From an uncultured bacterium (GTDB taxonomy: Bacteria > CSSED10-310 > CALFER01): 64,000 nt of DNA. The stretch lies in contig CALFER010000072.1 of assembly GCA_937951895.1 (NCBI GenBank), forward strand, positions 62,001 to 126,000, given 5' to 3'. The translations under genes and the position numbers were made by a program. The notes below the pieces were generated by a model. It had not been told where the DNA came from. It did not search any database and saw nothing but the letters and a program-made list of their open reading frames with translations. Positions 50,677-59,917 of the stretch are shown in pieces; within the stretch, counting starts at the first letter, position 1; the number at the start of each line of letters is the position of its first letter.

Positions 50677-52401
50677 ATGCGCTTTTCCGACCTGCTGTGC
50701 ACCACTTACCGTGACCCGCCCGCCGAGGCACAGACCGCGAGCCATTCTCTGCTGCTGAGGGGTTCGTTCATCCGGCCGCTGTCCGCGGGAATCTTCACCT
50801 ATCTGCCGCTCGCCGTACGCGTCCTGCACAAATTGCAGGCGATTATCCGGGACGAGATGAACGGGGTCGGCGGCCAGGAAATCCTGATGCCGGTGATCAA
50901 CCCGGCGGAACTCTGGAGCGAGACCGGGCGATATGCATCCATCGGAGACGAACTCGTCCGCTTCAACGATCGCTCCGGCCGCCCGATGGTTCTGGCGATG
51001 ACGCATGAAGAAGTCGTCACGGATCTGGCGAGACGCGAAATATCGAGCCATCGCCAGCTCCCGATGATGCTCTATCAGATCCAGGTGAAGGTGCGGGACG
51101 AACCGCGGCCGCGCGGAGGGCTGCTGCGTGCCCGCGAATTTCACATGAAGGATGCATACTCGTTCCATGCCTCCCGGGAGGATCTCGATCGATTCTATCC
51201 CCGCGTCTATCAGGCCTATCTGAATATCTTCCGGCGGTGCGGCATCGAGCCGCTCGTGGTCGAAGCCGACAGCGGCATCATGGGTGGCGCCGGAAGCCAC
51301 GAGTTTATGGGTATGACCGACGCGGGCGAAGATACTCTCATGCGCTGCAATCGGTGCAGCTACGCCGCCAACATCGAACATGCCGGATTCCGCCCGCCTC
51401 GCTTCGAAGCGGATCCCGAACCGCTCCCGGTCGAGGATGTCGCGACACCCGGACGGGAAACGATCGCGGACGTCGCGTCGTTCCTGAATGTGCCGGAATC
51501 GAAAACCATGAAAGCGGTATTTTACTCGATCGACGGAAAACTGGTCTTCGTCGCGATCCGGGGCGACCGCGAGGTCAACGAAACCAAACTGCTCAACCTT
51601 CTGAGCGCCCGTGAGATCGCCATGGCGGACGCCGAGATGCTGAGGCGGCATGGCATGACTCCGGGCTACGCGTCTCCCTTGAATCTGGATCCCGGCATCA
51701 CGGTCATTGCCGACCGGAGCCTGGAATGGGGCAACAACTTTGTCGCGGGAGCCAACCGGAGCGGATTCCATCTGAAGAACGTCAATCTGCACCGGGACGT
51801 TCGCGTGTCGTCCCTGTCCGACATCGGATCGGCCCGGGACGGCGACCTGTGTCCGCGCTGCGAGAACGGGGTGCTGAGTTCCGTTCGCGGCATCGAACTC
51901 GGACACATCTTCAAGCTCGGAACGAAATACACCGATGCGCTGGAGGTGGATTATCTGGACGATGCGGGTCAGCGACGGAGAGTGATCATGGGGTGTTATG
52001 GAATCGGTGTCGGGAGGCTCATGAGCGCCATCGTCGAGACGCATCACGACGAATTCGGAATCCGCTGGCCGCTGTCGGTCAGCCCCTTCGCGGTGCATCT
52101 GGTCAGTCTCGCCAAATCGGATCCGGAGGTGCGGGACGAGGCGGACTCGCTCTACGGACAGCTCAGGGCCAGTGGCATCGACACGCTCTACGACGACCGC
52201 CCGGACACCTCACCGGGTGTCAAATTCAACGATGCCGATCTGATCGGTTGCCCGCTCCGCGTGACGGTCTCGGGACGATCGCTCAAACAGGGTGGCTACG
52301 AAATGAAACCACGGAAGCGAAAAGATGCCGAGATCGCTCCGCGCGAGCATGCTCCGGCGGTGATCCGCACCATGCTGGAATCCCTGGAACTGCTTCCGTG
52401 A
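50677..52401 (+). CDS. proS: prolyl-tRNA synthetase, bacterial type with editing domain
   Basis: A 574-residue class II synthetase that charges tRNA-Pro. Motif 1 region: VGGQEILMPVINPAELWSET. Motif 2: VRDEPRPRGGLLRAREFHMK. GGAGSHEFMG is the ProRS-specific loop. A YbaK-type editing insertion lies between motifs 2 and 3 (residues about 235-390, FLNVPESKTMKAVFYSIDGK). Motif 3: MGCYGIGVGRLMSAIVE. The anticodon-binding domain ends the protein. Length is typical for the bacterial editing form. GGAGG precedes the ATG by 11 bases. The GTG of the next gene overlaps the stop. Confidence 0.97.
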   Translation: MRFSDLLCTTYRDPPAEAQTASHSLLLRGSFIRPLSAGIFTYLPLAVRVLHKLQAIIRDEMNGVGGQEILMPVINPAELWSETGRYASIGDELVRFNDRSGRPMVLAMTHEEVVTDLARREISSHRQLPMMLYQIQVKVRDEPRPRGGLLRAREFHMKDAYSFHASREDLDRFYPRVYQAYLNIFRRCGIEPLVVEADSGIMGGAGSHEFMGMTDAGEDTLMRCNRCSYAANIEHAGFRPPRFEADPEPLPVEDVATPGRETIADVASFLNVPESKTMKAVFYSIDGKLVFVAIRGDREVNETKLLNLLSAREIAMADAEMLRRHGMTPGYASPLNLDPGITVIADRSLEWGNNFVAGANRSGFHLKNVNLHRDVRVSSLSDIGSARDGDLCPRCENGVLSSVRGIELGHIFKLGTKYTDALEVDYLDDAGQRRRVIMGCYGIGVGRLMSAIVETHHDEFGIRWPLSVSPFAVHLVSLAKSDPEVRDEADSLYGQLRASGIDTLYDDRPDTSPGVKFNDADLIGCPLRVTVSGRSLKQGGYEMKPRKRKDAEIAPREHAPAVIRTMLESLELLP

Positions 52402-53399
52402 ACCTCCCGGACCGGATCCCGACCGCCCTGGCCGAACTCGCATCCCCTGCGTCTGAGGCGTCCGCAGACCCTTTGCAGGAACGATACGGCCGATTCCTGA
52501 TCGAAACGCTGGATCCCCTCACCATCGATTCCGCGCCGGATCTCTATTGGCCCAAGTGGACGGCCCCCTGGTGGACGCTGTCACTGATCTCGGAACTCGG
52601 AATGACACCTCAAATCCCTCCCGGAATTCTCCTGCAGTTTACTTCCCGGGTCGACCGGAGCGTGCTGCACACGTTTCCGATTCAGGAATCCGAGCTACCG
52701 CCGGGCTGCGATCCCTACCGGCATATCCTCTGCTTCTGCGCTCTGGGAACGCTCTGCAGGATTCTCGCCGAGGCTTCGATCGACATGCGTGAACACCTCT
52801 CCTGGACAGCGGACTGGTTCGAGCGATACCAGTTGCCGGATGGGGGATGGAATTGTGATGAAGCAGTCTATTTAAAAGCACATGCGCACAGTTCGATTCT
52901 TTCTACGGTCGTCATGATGGAAGCGCTGACCGGGCTGATCCGGTTGAGAATCGGGTCAGCATCCGAGCGGGGCGTGCTGGAACGCGCAATCCGGTATCTG
53001 GTGAAGCATCGGATTATCCGCCGTTCGGACGGATCACTGATCGACCCGAACTGGCTCCGACCCGCGTGGCCCTCGTTTTACTTCTACGATCTGCTGAGGG
53101 GAATTTCCGCTCTGGCGGATGCCTGTGACGCGATCGGCATGCGGATTCCTCGTGATCCGACAATCGAATCTCTGGATCTCCTCAACACGTTTTTCAAACA
53201 CAGGCCCTGGTCAATCCGGCGGGATGCGGAAAACGCAGGAAGCCTGGTAATCGAGACCGGTTCGTGGAGCTGGAATCAATCGGCGGCTGCCTTTCGGATT
53301 CCCGATTTCGTAAAGGTGTCCGAGGTGGTGACAGACGCAGTTAACCGGCGGATCAGGCGATTGCTCGAGATTCTCGAAAGGCAGGACTGGCACAGATGA
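52398..53399 (+). CDS. alpha/alpha-toroid protein resembling prenyltransferase/squalene cyclase
   Basis: A 333-residue protein starting with GTG at 52398, overlapping the proS stop. LPDGGWNCDEAVYL (about residue 152) is a QW-like repeat typical of squalene-hopene cyclase and prenyltransferase toroids. A second, weaker repeat is NAGSLVIETGSWSWNQSAAA. Trp and helix spacing fit the fold. It is only half the length of a cyclase and shows no DxDD acid motif, so it is probably not a triterpene cyclase. The function is unknown. It is coupled at its 3' end to the next gene by an ATGA overlap. Confidence 0.65.
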   Translation: MNLPDRIPTALAELASPASEASADPLQERYGRFLIETLDPLTIDSAPDLYWPKWTAPWWTLSLISELGMTPQIPPGILLQFTSRVDRSVLHTFPIQESELPPGCDPYRHILCFCALGTLCRILAEASIDMREHLSWTADWFERYQLPDGGWNCDEAVYLKAHAHSSILSTVVMMEALTGLIRLRIGSASERGVLERAIRYLVKHRIIRRSDGSLIDPNWLRPAWPSFYFYDLLRGISALADACDAIGMRIPRDPTIESLDLLNTFFKHRPWSIRRDAENAGSLVIETGSWSWNQSAAAFRIPDFVKVSEVVTDAVNRRIRRLLEILERQDWHR

Positions 53400-53860
53400 A
53401 ATGGGCAAACGGATTGATGATGTGTGCATCGATGGTGATCGGTCCCGACGTCCGGGGCGCGGACCCCGGTTCGAATCTGAGCGGAATCCGGTGGTTGATC
53501 GGACAGTGGACATGCGTGACCGGCACATCGGTGACGACGGAAGTCTGGGTTGAAGCGAGCAGCCGGACGTTTGAGGGGAAGGGGGAAACGCGATCGCCGG
53601 ATGGCAAGACCCTCCTGAGTTCCGAGACGCTGAGGCTGGTCGAGATGTCCGGTGAGGTGTTCTATCTGGCCAAGGTCGCGCACAATGCGTTTCCGACACC
53701 GTTCAAACTGATCGAGTCTTCCGGCACGCGCGCGGTGTTTGTCCACGAGACGCATGATTTTCCGAAACGCATCGAGTATGTGCTCGAGGCGGGGGACCGG
53801 CTGACCGCGCATGTGTCCGATGGAGGGGGAAAAGGGTTTTCGATCGCGTTCAGGAGATAG
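53396..53860 (+). CDS. small lipocalin-like protein (DUF6265-like)
   Basis: A 154-residue protein. After a short N-terminus it reads SGIRWLIGQWTCVTG and TEVWVEASSRTFEGKGETRS, then VFVHETHDFPKRIEYVLEAG and GGGKGFSIAF, the pattern of small beta-barrel DUF6265 proteins. No function is known for the family. A weak N-terminal signal (LMMCASMVIGPDVRG) may direct export. The ATG overlaps the toroid gene's stop; the 3' end overlaps dedA by 11 bases on the opposite strand. Confidence 0.6.
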   Translation: MKWANGLMMCASMVIGPDVRGADPGSNLSGIRWLIGQWTCVTGTSVTTEVWVEASSRTFEGKGETRSPDGKTLLSSETLRLVEMSGEVFYLAKVAHNAFPTPFKLIESSGTRAVFVHETHDFPKRIEYVLEAGDRLTAHVSDGGGKGFSIAFRR

Positions 53861-54518
53861 CGGGGGGGCGATTCTGACTTCGGATCCGCAGCAGGTGGAT
53901 CGCTCCGGGGATCACCGATATCATCGCAATCGCCATGATCACGATGTAGAAATTTTCCTGGATGAAATCGAGATTGCCGAACAGGTATCCGCCCACAAGA
54001 AACACCAGGATCCACAAGGCGGCCCCGACCAGATTGTAAGTAATGAATCGGCCGTACCCCATCCGTCCGATACCCGCCACGAAGGGAATGAACGTCCGCA
54101 GTACGGGCATAAATCGCGCCATCACGATCGACGTGCTGCCGTATTGTCTGAAAAATCGATGGGTCCGTTCGAGTTGCTCGACCTTGAAAAACCGGGCCGA
54201 TGTTTTCCGGAACATTTTTGGCCCGAGATAGAAACCGATGTGGTAATTGGAAAAATCCCCCAGCACGGCCGCCGAGAAAAGGAGCGGAATCAGAAACTCG
54301 ATTCTGAGATGTCCGCCGGAGGCAGCCAGCGCGCCGACGGCGAACAGGAGTGAATCACCCGGAAAGAAGGGGGTCACGACCAGGCCGGTTTCGGCAAACA
54401 CGGTCAGGAACAGAATCAGATACGTGACGGCACCGAACCGGTCGACGATGGCGTTGAGATGCGCGTCGAGGTGAACGACCACATCGAACGCCTCCCGGAT
54501 CAGTTCGAATGACTCCAT
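53850..54518 (-). CDS. DedA family membrane protein
   Basis: A 222-residue polytopic inner-membrane protein. YLILFLTVFAETGLVVTPFF followed by PGDSLLFAVGAL is the DedA signature, and the conserved FxRFxPxxRTxxPxxAG block appears as ARFMPVLRTFIPFVAG. Members act as undecaprenyl-phosphate or phospholipid flippases and affect envelope homeostasis. It starts three bases after the stop of the radical SAM gene and is the last of a four-gene minus-strand operon (58089-53850). Confidence 0.92.
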   Translation of the reverse strand: MESFELIREAFDVVVHLDAHLNAIVDRFGAVTYLILFLTVFAETGLVVTPFFPGDSLLFAVGALAASGGHLRIEFLIPLLFSAAVLGDFSNYHIGFYLGPKMFRKTSARFFKVEQLERTHRFFRQYGSTSIVMARFMPVLRTFIPFVAGIGRMGYGRFITYNLVGAALWILVFLVGGYLFGNLDFIQENFYIVIMAIAMISVIPGAIHLLRIRSQNRPPAIS

Positions 54519-54521
54519 GCC

Positions 54522-55946
54522 TCAGTGCCTCTGTTCAAAGTGCCCCGGGAACGCCAGATAGAGCATCTCACGCAGGTGCGACTTGAGTTCGTACCAGGTT
54601 CGGATCTGTGTCAGGCGATGAACCAGATAACCGGTTCGGATATAGAAGCGGCGGGAGGCCTGGTTCCGGTAATAAAGCGCTTCGTCCGCCCGCATATGCT
54701 CGTTGCCCATGACCGCATAACTCCCGGACTGGTCCATCGGTTCCAGGCGGTCCGGAATCCACCCATTTCGGATGGCGTCTTCGCGCAATCCGGTCCCGGG
54801 GCGGGGCACGGGGACATTGAAGGAGGCGAAATCGAGACCGATCGAGGCGGCGTACTGTCCGATTGTAGTGGCTTCCTGCTTCGTCATCCCCGGCAATCCG
54901 ACCACGAACGTCCCGACCGTCCGGATTCCCTCGCTTCTGCACCATCTCACCGCATCCCGGATCCGTGCGGCGGACAGGCCTTTGTGGGCGGCGTCGAGAT
55001 TCGCGTCATCGGTCGATTCGACTCCGAGCGCGATCGTGTGGCATCCGGCCCGTTTCATGAGTTTGAGCAAGCCGGGTTCGATCACGTCCGCGCGGCTGAA
55101 GCAGATGAATCCCATCCGGTAATCCCTCCGGATCATCTCCTCCAGCAGACGTTCGGTCCGCCCGCGATCCGCGCCGAATGTCTGGTCATCGATATACAGA
55201 TCCCGGAACCCGAGTTGCCGGATTCGATCCAGTTCCTCGATGACATTCGGAATCGACCGCAGTTTGAAGCCGAGTTGTCCGATCGCGCAGAACCGGCAGT
55301 GGTGCATGCAACCAAAGTCCGTGAGGACCGTCGCGAACGGGAATCGCCGCACGAACGGATACCGGTAACTCTGGTTCGGAAACATCTCGTGCCGCGGAAT
55401 GTCGATGGTGTATTCCCCGCCGTTCCACCGCGGCGCTTCTCCGTTGATGATCGTATCCGATCCGGTCCTGTAGACGACATCCGGTATCGGTTCGCCGTCC
55501 ATGAAACCTGCGCCCGGAGCCCATCTGTCGAGGAGTTCCAGGACGGATCGCGAGGTAAAATCCAGGAGGGCGGCATCGAGAAAGGGGATGGTGGCGAGTC
55601 TTTCCGCAGGACGCTCCAGGAACAGCTCACCGGTGGCAATGCAGGCGCAGCCGAGTGTCTGCCTGAGTTCCGAGACAAACGCGAAATCCTCGGGGAAGGA
55701 CACCACTCCGGTCAGAAAGATAACGGCATCAGGTCCATAGGTCTGAATCGCCGTTCGGGTCGATTGAGCGGTCCATCCTGTCGTCATGGCGTCGATCACG
55801 AGAATCTCGTGGCGCACATGCAGCGTGCCGCTGAGCATCAGCAGATCGAGCGGGTGATAGAGATACTGTGCTTTGGATACCTTGGAGCAGTAATAATCCC
55901 TCACATAGATCCGGCGGCCCGGCGGGTTGAGCAGGAGAACCCTCAT
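54522..55946 (-). CDS. B12-binding-type radical SAM protein
   Basis: A 474-residue enzyme. The N-terminal MRVLLLNPPGRRIYVRDYYC opening and the DAVIFLTGVVSFPEDFAFVS strand-helix pattern are of the cobalamin-binding radical SAM type, although no clear DxHxxG motif is present. The Fe-S motif is C213-x3-C217-x2-C220 (CMHHCRFC). RDLYIDDQTFGADRGRTERL and HTIALGVESTDDANLDAAHK follow as usual. It starts at 55946, overlapping the upstream gene's stop (ATGA). Coupling to a GT87-like transferase and a methyltransferase suggests modification of a glycan, lipid or isoprenoid. Substrate is unknown. Confidence 0.85.
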   Translation of the reverse strand: MRVLLLNPPGRRIYVRDYYCSKVSKAQYLYHPLDLLMLSGTLHVRHEILVIDAMTTGWTAQSTRTAIQTYGPDAVIFLTGVVSFPEDFAFVSELRQTLGCACIATGELFLERPAERLATIPFLDAALLDFTSRSVLELLDRWAPGAGFMDGEPIPDVVYRTGSDTIINGEAPRWNGGEYTIDIPRHEMFPNQSYRYPFVRRFPFATVLTDFGCMHHCRFCAIGQLGFKLRSIPNVIEELDRIRQLGFRDLYIDDQTFGADRGRTERLLEEMIRRDYRMGFICFSRADVIEPGLLKLMKRAGCHTIALGVESTDDANLDAAHKGLSAARIRDAVRWCRSEGIRTVGTFVVGLPGMTKQEATTIGQYAASIGLDFASFNVPVPRPGTGLREDAIRNGWIPDRLEPMDQSGSYAVMGNEHMRADEALYYRNQASRRFYIRTGYLVHRLTQIRTWYELKSHLREMLYLAFPGHFEQRH

Positions 55947-57343
55947 TCCCACTCCCTCGACGTCGATCGTTCGCGCTGGTCCAGAAGCAGAAAGAGCATG
56001 AAGAGGATTGCGGGGAGGGTTCCGGTGAGGAGATACAGGGTTTCGCGGGTCCAGTTCCAGGAGCCTTCGAAGAAGTAAAACGGGGAGGGGAGCGTCATGA
56101 TCAGCCAGATCAGCAGGTAGCGCAGGCGGCCGGTCATGAGGAACGCGAGGCAGACAGCGGCGTTGAGCAGCACCTGATGATGCTGCCAGACGTGGGCATA
56201 TCCCAGGAAATAGATGGCGATCCACAGGCAGATCGAGCGCACCGGGTGGAAGCGTCCCCATCGGAACGTCAGCAGAAGCCCCCAGAGGATCATCGCGACG
56301 GAGAGAATGCGGACCAGCCAGTCCGAGAAGAAAAACCGGTATAGAAAATTCTGGAACCCGTAGTTACCGGGACTTGTGACCATTTCCTGCCCGAACGCCC
56401 AGCGGACGAACAGCATCATGTCGGCCGGGTGGTAATAGAAATACGCCGCGCTGCCCAGAACGGACAGAATCAGTCCGGGAAACAGGACGCGGGTTTCACC
56501 CAGGCGCAGGAGAACCGGTGCGAAGAGCAGTGAAATCGGTTTCGTGATCAGGGTCAGCAGCCACGCGATATGGGCGAAGAGCCGGGGCTGCATGTCCAGG
56601 ATCCATGCGGACAGAACCATCGTGCCCGTCATCAGGATGAAGGTGGTCTGGCCCATATAGAGTTCGAGATACCAGGGGAGGAATCCGAGCCACATGCCGG
56701 CGGTCACGATTGCCCGATCCATGTTATCGCCGGCGATCCGGAACGACAGATACAGACAGTACACCAGCGCGATTTCATGCAAAATCGTCCAGACCAGCAG
56801 CGCATTCCAGGGTTCGAACAGCGTCAGAACATATCCGATCGTGAACGCGAACGGTGGAGGGTATCGGTTTGGCGGATGGAACGGCGCCGTCGAGGACAGT
56901 TTCGGAACGGCTCCGTTTTTTTCCAGATACGCCGGATTGCTTTCATAGATCGTGATCCCCCGTCGCGCATCCTCGCCGGATTGATACAACTGGAAGAAAT
57001 CGCCGCCCGGATCCGTGTTGTTGGCGTCCCGCAGGAAAAAGTCCAGTCCCGAGTTCGATGTTCTGCGGTCCGGGATCTTGAGCAATGCTTTGGAGGAGGT
57101 CTCGCGGTTCTTCATCGCGCGATATCGCCCCTCGAAATACGGCATCTCGAAATCCCGCAACCATTCGAATCCCGCGCCTTTCGCCCAGTGTGCGGGTCGC
57201 TGTGCACCCGATCTGACGGGCGACCAGCCGGGCGGGACGAGCGTCATTTTGAAATGAGCCGCCAGATTGAGCAGCATTCCCACGTGCACAATCAGAGCGG
57301 CGGCCAGAAACAGGTAAACAGCGGTGCGTTTGATCGTCATCAT
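55943..57343 (-). CDS. GT87/DUF2029-like membrane glycosyltransferase
   Basis: A 466-residue polytopic protein with about ten hydrophobic helices. RTAVYLFLAAALIVHVGMLL opens it, and the large first periplasmic loop contains GGDFFQLYQSG (GDFxxYY-like in GT87). NRYPPPFAFTIGYVLTLFEP matches the YxPPxxxxxxxP motif of polyprenyl-phosphate-mannose-dependent transferases. It probably moves a mannose or other sugar from a lipid carrier onto an acceptor on the outer face of the inner membrane. The start at 57343 overlaps the methyltransferase stop. Upstream in-frame codons give no better start. Confidence 0.78.
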   Translation of the reverse strand: MMTIKRTAVYLFLAAALIVHVGMLLNLAAHFKMTLVPPGWSPVRSGAQRPAHWAKGAGFEWLRDFEMPYFEGRYRAMKNRETSSKALLKIPDRRTSNSGLDFFLRDANNTDPGGDFFQLYQSGEDARRGITIYESNPAYLEKNGAVPKLSSTAPFHPPNRYPPPFAFTIGYVLTLFEPWNALLVWTILHEIALVYCLYLSFRIAGDNMDRAIVTAGMWLGFLPWYLELYMGQTTFILMTGTMVLSAWILDMQPRLFAHIAWLLTLITKPISLLFAPVLLRLGETRVLFPGLILSVLGSAAYFYYHPADMMLFVRWAFGQEMVTSPGNYGFQNFLYRFFFSDWLVRILSVAMILWGLLLTFRWGRFHPVRSICLWIAIYFLGYAHVWQHHQVLLNAAVCLAFLMTGRLRYLLIWLIMTLPSPFYFFEGSWNWTRETLYLLTGTLPAILFMLFLLLDQRERSTSREWE

Positions 57344-58089
57344 TGCAGTGTCTTTCTCGTGAGGTGCGCCAATGCAAACAGGGATGTTCCGAACGGCAGA
57401 CCGACGCGAACCGCCCACCACGCTTCAAGAGCCAGCCACCTCGACATCCAGCCGTTCCAGGGTTCCGGAAGATCCCGGATATCACTTTTGGCCTGTCCGG
57501 GCGGTGCGATCAGACGATCCCGGAGCGATTCGAACAGCAGCGGGACAAACAGGCAGGCATACCCGTATCCGAGGAAATCGATCGAGAAACCGGCCTGTTC
57601 GAGAAGATTGGCGAGGGAGCGTCGGGAGTAGCGGCGCAGATGGCCCAACTGAGTATCCCGGTGACTTCGGAGAAAGGCATGGGCCGGGACCGAGATCAGC
57701 AGGCGGCCGTCTTCCGCCAGAAGACTGCGGATGGAGCGGACCGTGCGATCATCGTGGGGGACATGTTCGAGACAATCGAAGGCGGCGATCAGGGAAAAGC
57801 GTTCGGCCCGGAACGGAAGGGCTTCGGCCGACGCCCGGATGAGCATGCCGGTATTCGATTTACGTGCGAGCGCGACGGCATCCGGAGACGGCTCCAGTCC
57901 GACCGGACGCCCATACTGGTGCAGGAACGGCAGGAGTGTGCCCGCGCCGCACCCCAGATCCAGAATCAGGCCTCGAGGAGATTCCGGAGGCGCACCGAGC
58001 AACTCTCGGAGCAGCCGGCGTTTTCCCGCATACCACCAGTATCGGTCTCCCGTCTCCTCCATCCGTTTGAAAATGGCGCCGTTCATCAC
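57340..58089 (-). CDS. class I SAM-dependent methyltransferase
   Basis: A 249-residue cytosolic protein. Motif I is LDLGCGAGTLLPFL (residues 43-56); VGLEPSPDAVALARKS is motif II, FSLIAAFDCLEHVPHD the methyltransf_11 motif, and EDGRLLISVPAH follows. The end (LFALAHLTRKTLQ) may contact the membrane. The family often methylates isoprenoid, sugar or lipid substrates and is common in glycan clusters next to GT2/GT87 enzymes. It is the first gene of the four-gene operon. Confidence 0.88.
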   Translation of the reverse strand: MMNGAIFKRMEETGDRYWWYAGKRRLLRELLGAPPESPRGLILDLGCGAGTLLPFLHQYGRPVGLEPSPDAVALARKSNTGMLIRASAEALPFRAERFSLIAAFDCLEHVPHDDRTVRSIRSLLAEDGRLLISVPAHAFLRSHRDTQLGHLRRYSRRSLANLLEQAGFSIDFLGYGYACLFVPLLFESLRDRLIAPPGQAKSDIRDLPEPWNGWMSRWLALEAWWAVRVGLPFGTSLFALAHLTRKTLQ

Positions 58090-58134
58090 ATCTGATCATA
58101 CCCTGTAATGCCTGTCCCGCCAAGAGTTTTGACT

Positions 58135-58162
58135 TTGATGACCCGGCCTGACAGAATATAAG
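58135..58162 (+). promoter_or_regulatory. candidate promoter for the TPR membrane protein gene
   Basis: TTGATG (58135-58140), 16-base spacer, TATAAG (58157-58162), 31 bases before the ATG at 58194. Confidence 0.4.
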
Positions 58163-58193
58163 GTCTTCCGGCCCCACTGGAGAGGTACCCGAC

Positions 58194-59909
58194 ATGCCCG
58201 ATTCCCCCGTTCGCCACCCGCTTCGATCGACGATACTTCACTTCGCGGAATTCCTGATCATCGCAGTCTCGGTTCTGACACCCTACTGGTACAGTCTGGA
58301 ATCCGAATTTGTTCTCGATGATCACGCCTTGATCCGTCTGAATCCGCATTTTGAAACCGAAGGCATCTATCGTCGACTGCTCCTCGGGGATTATCTCGAA
58401 TTCAGCGGAGCGGAAGGCAGAAGCCGTTACTGGCGTCCCTCCGTACGACTGAGTTTCCAACTCGATTATCTCCTGGCCGGAAAAAGCCCCTTCGCCTTTC
58501 ACATGGGAAATCTCATCCTGTTCGGTCTCATCGGAGGCCTGCTTTACACATTCCTGCGGCAATCATCGTCGAGTCGGATCGCGGGGTTCATCGGAACGCT
58601 GCTGTATGCCTTTCACCCCGCTCGAGCCGAATCCGTCGTCTGGATCTCGGGCCGGACGGATCTGATGATGACGCTGGGGGTTCTGGCGGCGGTAATCTGT
58701 TATCAGAAAACGACCACCGATCAAAAACGTCGCGTTCTGTGGGGTCTTTTGATGGCAGTCTCGGCGGTTCTGGCCGTATCGTCAAAGGAAACCGGGGTCA
58801 TGCTGCCGGCGATCGTGATTCTGAGCGCACCGGTCATGGCCTGGCGACACAAAGTTGCAGCTTTCGTTCTCGCGATCCCGTCTCTCCTGTATCCGATCCC
58901 GAAATATCTGTCGGTTCATGCCCTCGGGAGCTGGCACGGCGCCCACGTCGAACCGATGCTCGTTCCGGCGCTGGCTCTGAAGACCATCGGATACTATGCG
59001 AGACTCGTGTTTTTTCCGGTCTGTCTGAATACCGAGCATTGGTTCCCGTATCCCGTGTCGTATCTGGACTCCGGCGTTCTGACCGGACTGGGATGCCTGG
59101 CAGTTCTCGTGTTTGTGCTCTGGAAACACCGGTCTGATCCCCTCATCCGTCTCGGCGTCGCATGGTTCGCGCTGGCCCTCTTCCCGCACCTCAACATCGT
59201 TCCGATTCCGAATCTCGCGGCCGAACGCTTCCTCACCTCTCCGGCGATCGGCTTGTCGATGATTGCGGCGGGTTGGCTGGCGAAAACCATGCGCAACGGA
59301 TCGAAATGGGTATCGGTTCCGGCGGCGCTGATTCTGTCAGGAGCGGGATTGGCATGCGGCGTGGTGGCGTATGAGCAGACGGGGCATTGGGAGACCGGCG
59401 AACTCGTGGTGGCACGGGCGGCGGAATGCGGCGAGTCGGCTCGGGCGAAGTTCTGGCTGGGGAGCAGGTTGATGTCCGAGAAGAAACCGGAGGAGGCGCT
59501 GGCGGCGTTTCGGCTGGCGGCCGAGCGTGAGGAGGTGCCGACTGCGAACATCAATTACAGCGTGGCGCTGGTGGCCGTGCAGGTCAAGGATTACCCGACC
59601 GCCGAGACGTATCTCAGGAAAGCGCTCGGAATCGATCCGAATCATCTGCCCGCCGGACTGACGCTGGCGGAAACGCTGCTGCGGCAGAACAAGATCGATG
59701 ACGCGGCTGTGCAGGCGGAGGGGATCTTGCAGCGTCGTGGTGATGAGCCCGTCGCGCATCTCGTGCTGGCGGAAATCGCGGCGCTGCATCGACAGGATGT
59801 CGAGGGGGCGAGGAGGCATCTCGAAGCTGTCGTGGCGAACCCGAATGCGCCGGCACCGCAGAGGGGTTATGCGCAGGCGCGGCTGGAGGCACTGAAAGCG
59901 CCTCTGTAG
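58194..59909 (+). CDS. TMTC/DUF1736-like membrane protein with C-terminal TPRs
   Basis: A 571-residue protein. About ten transmembrane segments fill residues 20-400. The first loop holds FVLDDHALIRLNP, which matches the (Y/F)DD.xLI..NP motif of TMTC-type O-mannosyltransferase-like proteins. YAFHPARAESVVWISGRTDL and FFPVCLNTEHWFPYPVS are further family blocks. Residues 425-571 are TPR repeats (ARAKFWLGSRLMSEKKPEEA). The related eukaryotic proteins are protein O-mannosyltransferases; bacterial members are uncharacterised. It could glycosylate exported proteins such as the Pro/Thr-rich ones in this window; this is inference. Confidence 0.8.
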   Translation: MPDSPVRHPLRSTILHFAEFLIIAVSVLTPYWYSLESEFVLDDHALIRLNPHFETEGIYRRLLLGDYLEFSGAEGRSRYWRPSVRLSFQLDYLLAGKSPFAFHMGNLILFGLIGGLLYTFLRQSSSSRIAGFIGTLLYAFHPARAESVVWISGRTDLMMTLGVLAAVICYQKTTTDQKRRVLWGLLMAVSAVLAVSSKETGVMLPAIVILSAPVMAWRHKVAAFVLAIPSLLYPIPKYLSVHALGSWHGAHVEPMLVPALALKTIGYYARLVFFPVCLNTEHWFPYPVSYLDSGVLTGLGCLAVLVFVLWKHRSDPLIRLGVAWFALALFPHLNIVPIPNLAAERFLTSPAIGLSMIAAGWLAKTMRNGSKWVSVPAALILSGAGLACGVVAYEQTGHWETGELVVARAAECGESARAKFWLGSRLMSEKKPEEALAAFRLAAEREEVPTANINYSVALVAVQVKDYPTAETYLRKALGIDPNHLPAGLTLAETLLRQNKIDDAAVQAEGILQRRGDEPVAHLVLAEIAALHRQDVEGARRHLEAVVANPNAPAPQRGYAQARLEALKAPL

Positions 59910-59917
59910 ATTGACGG

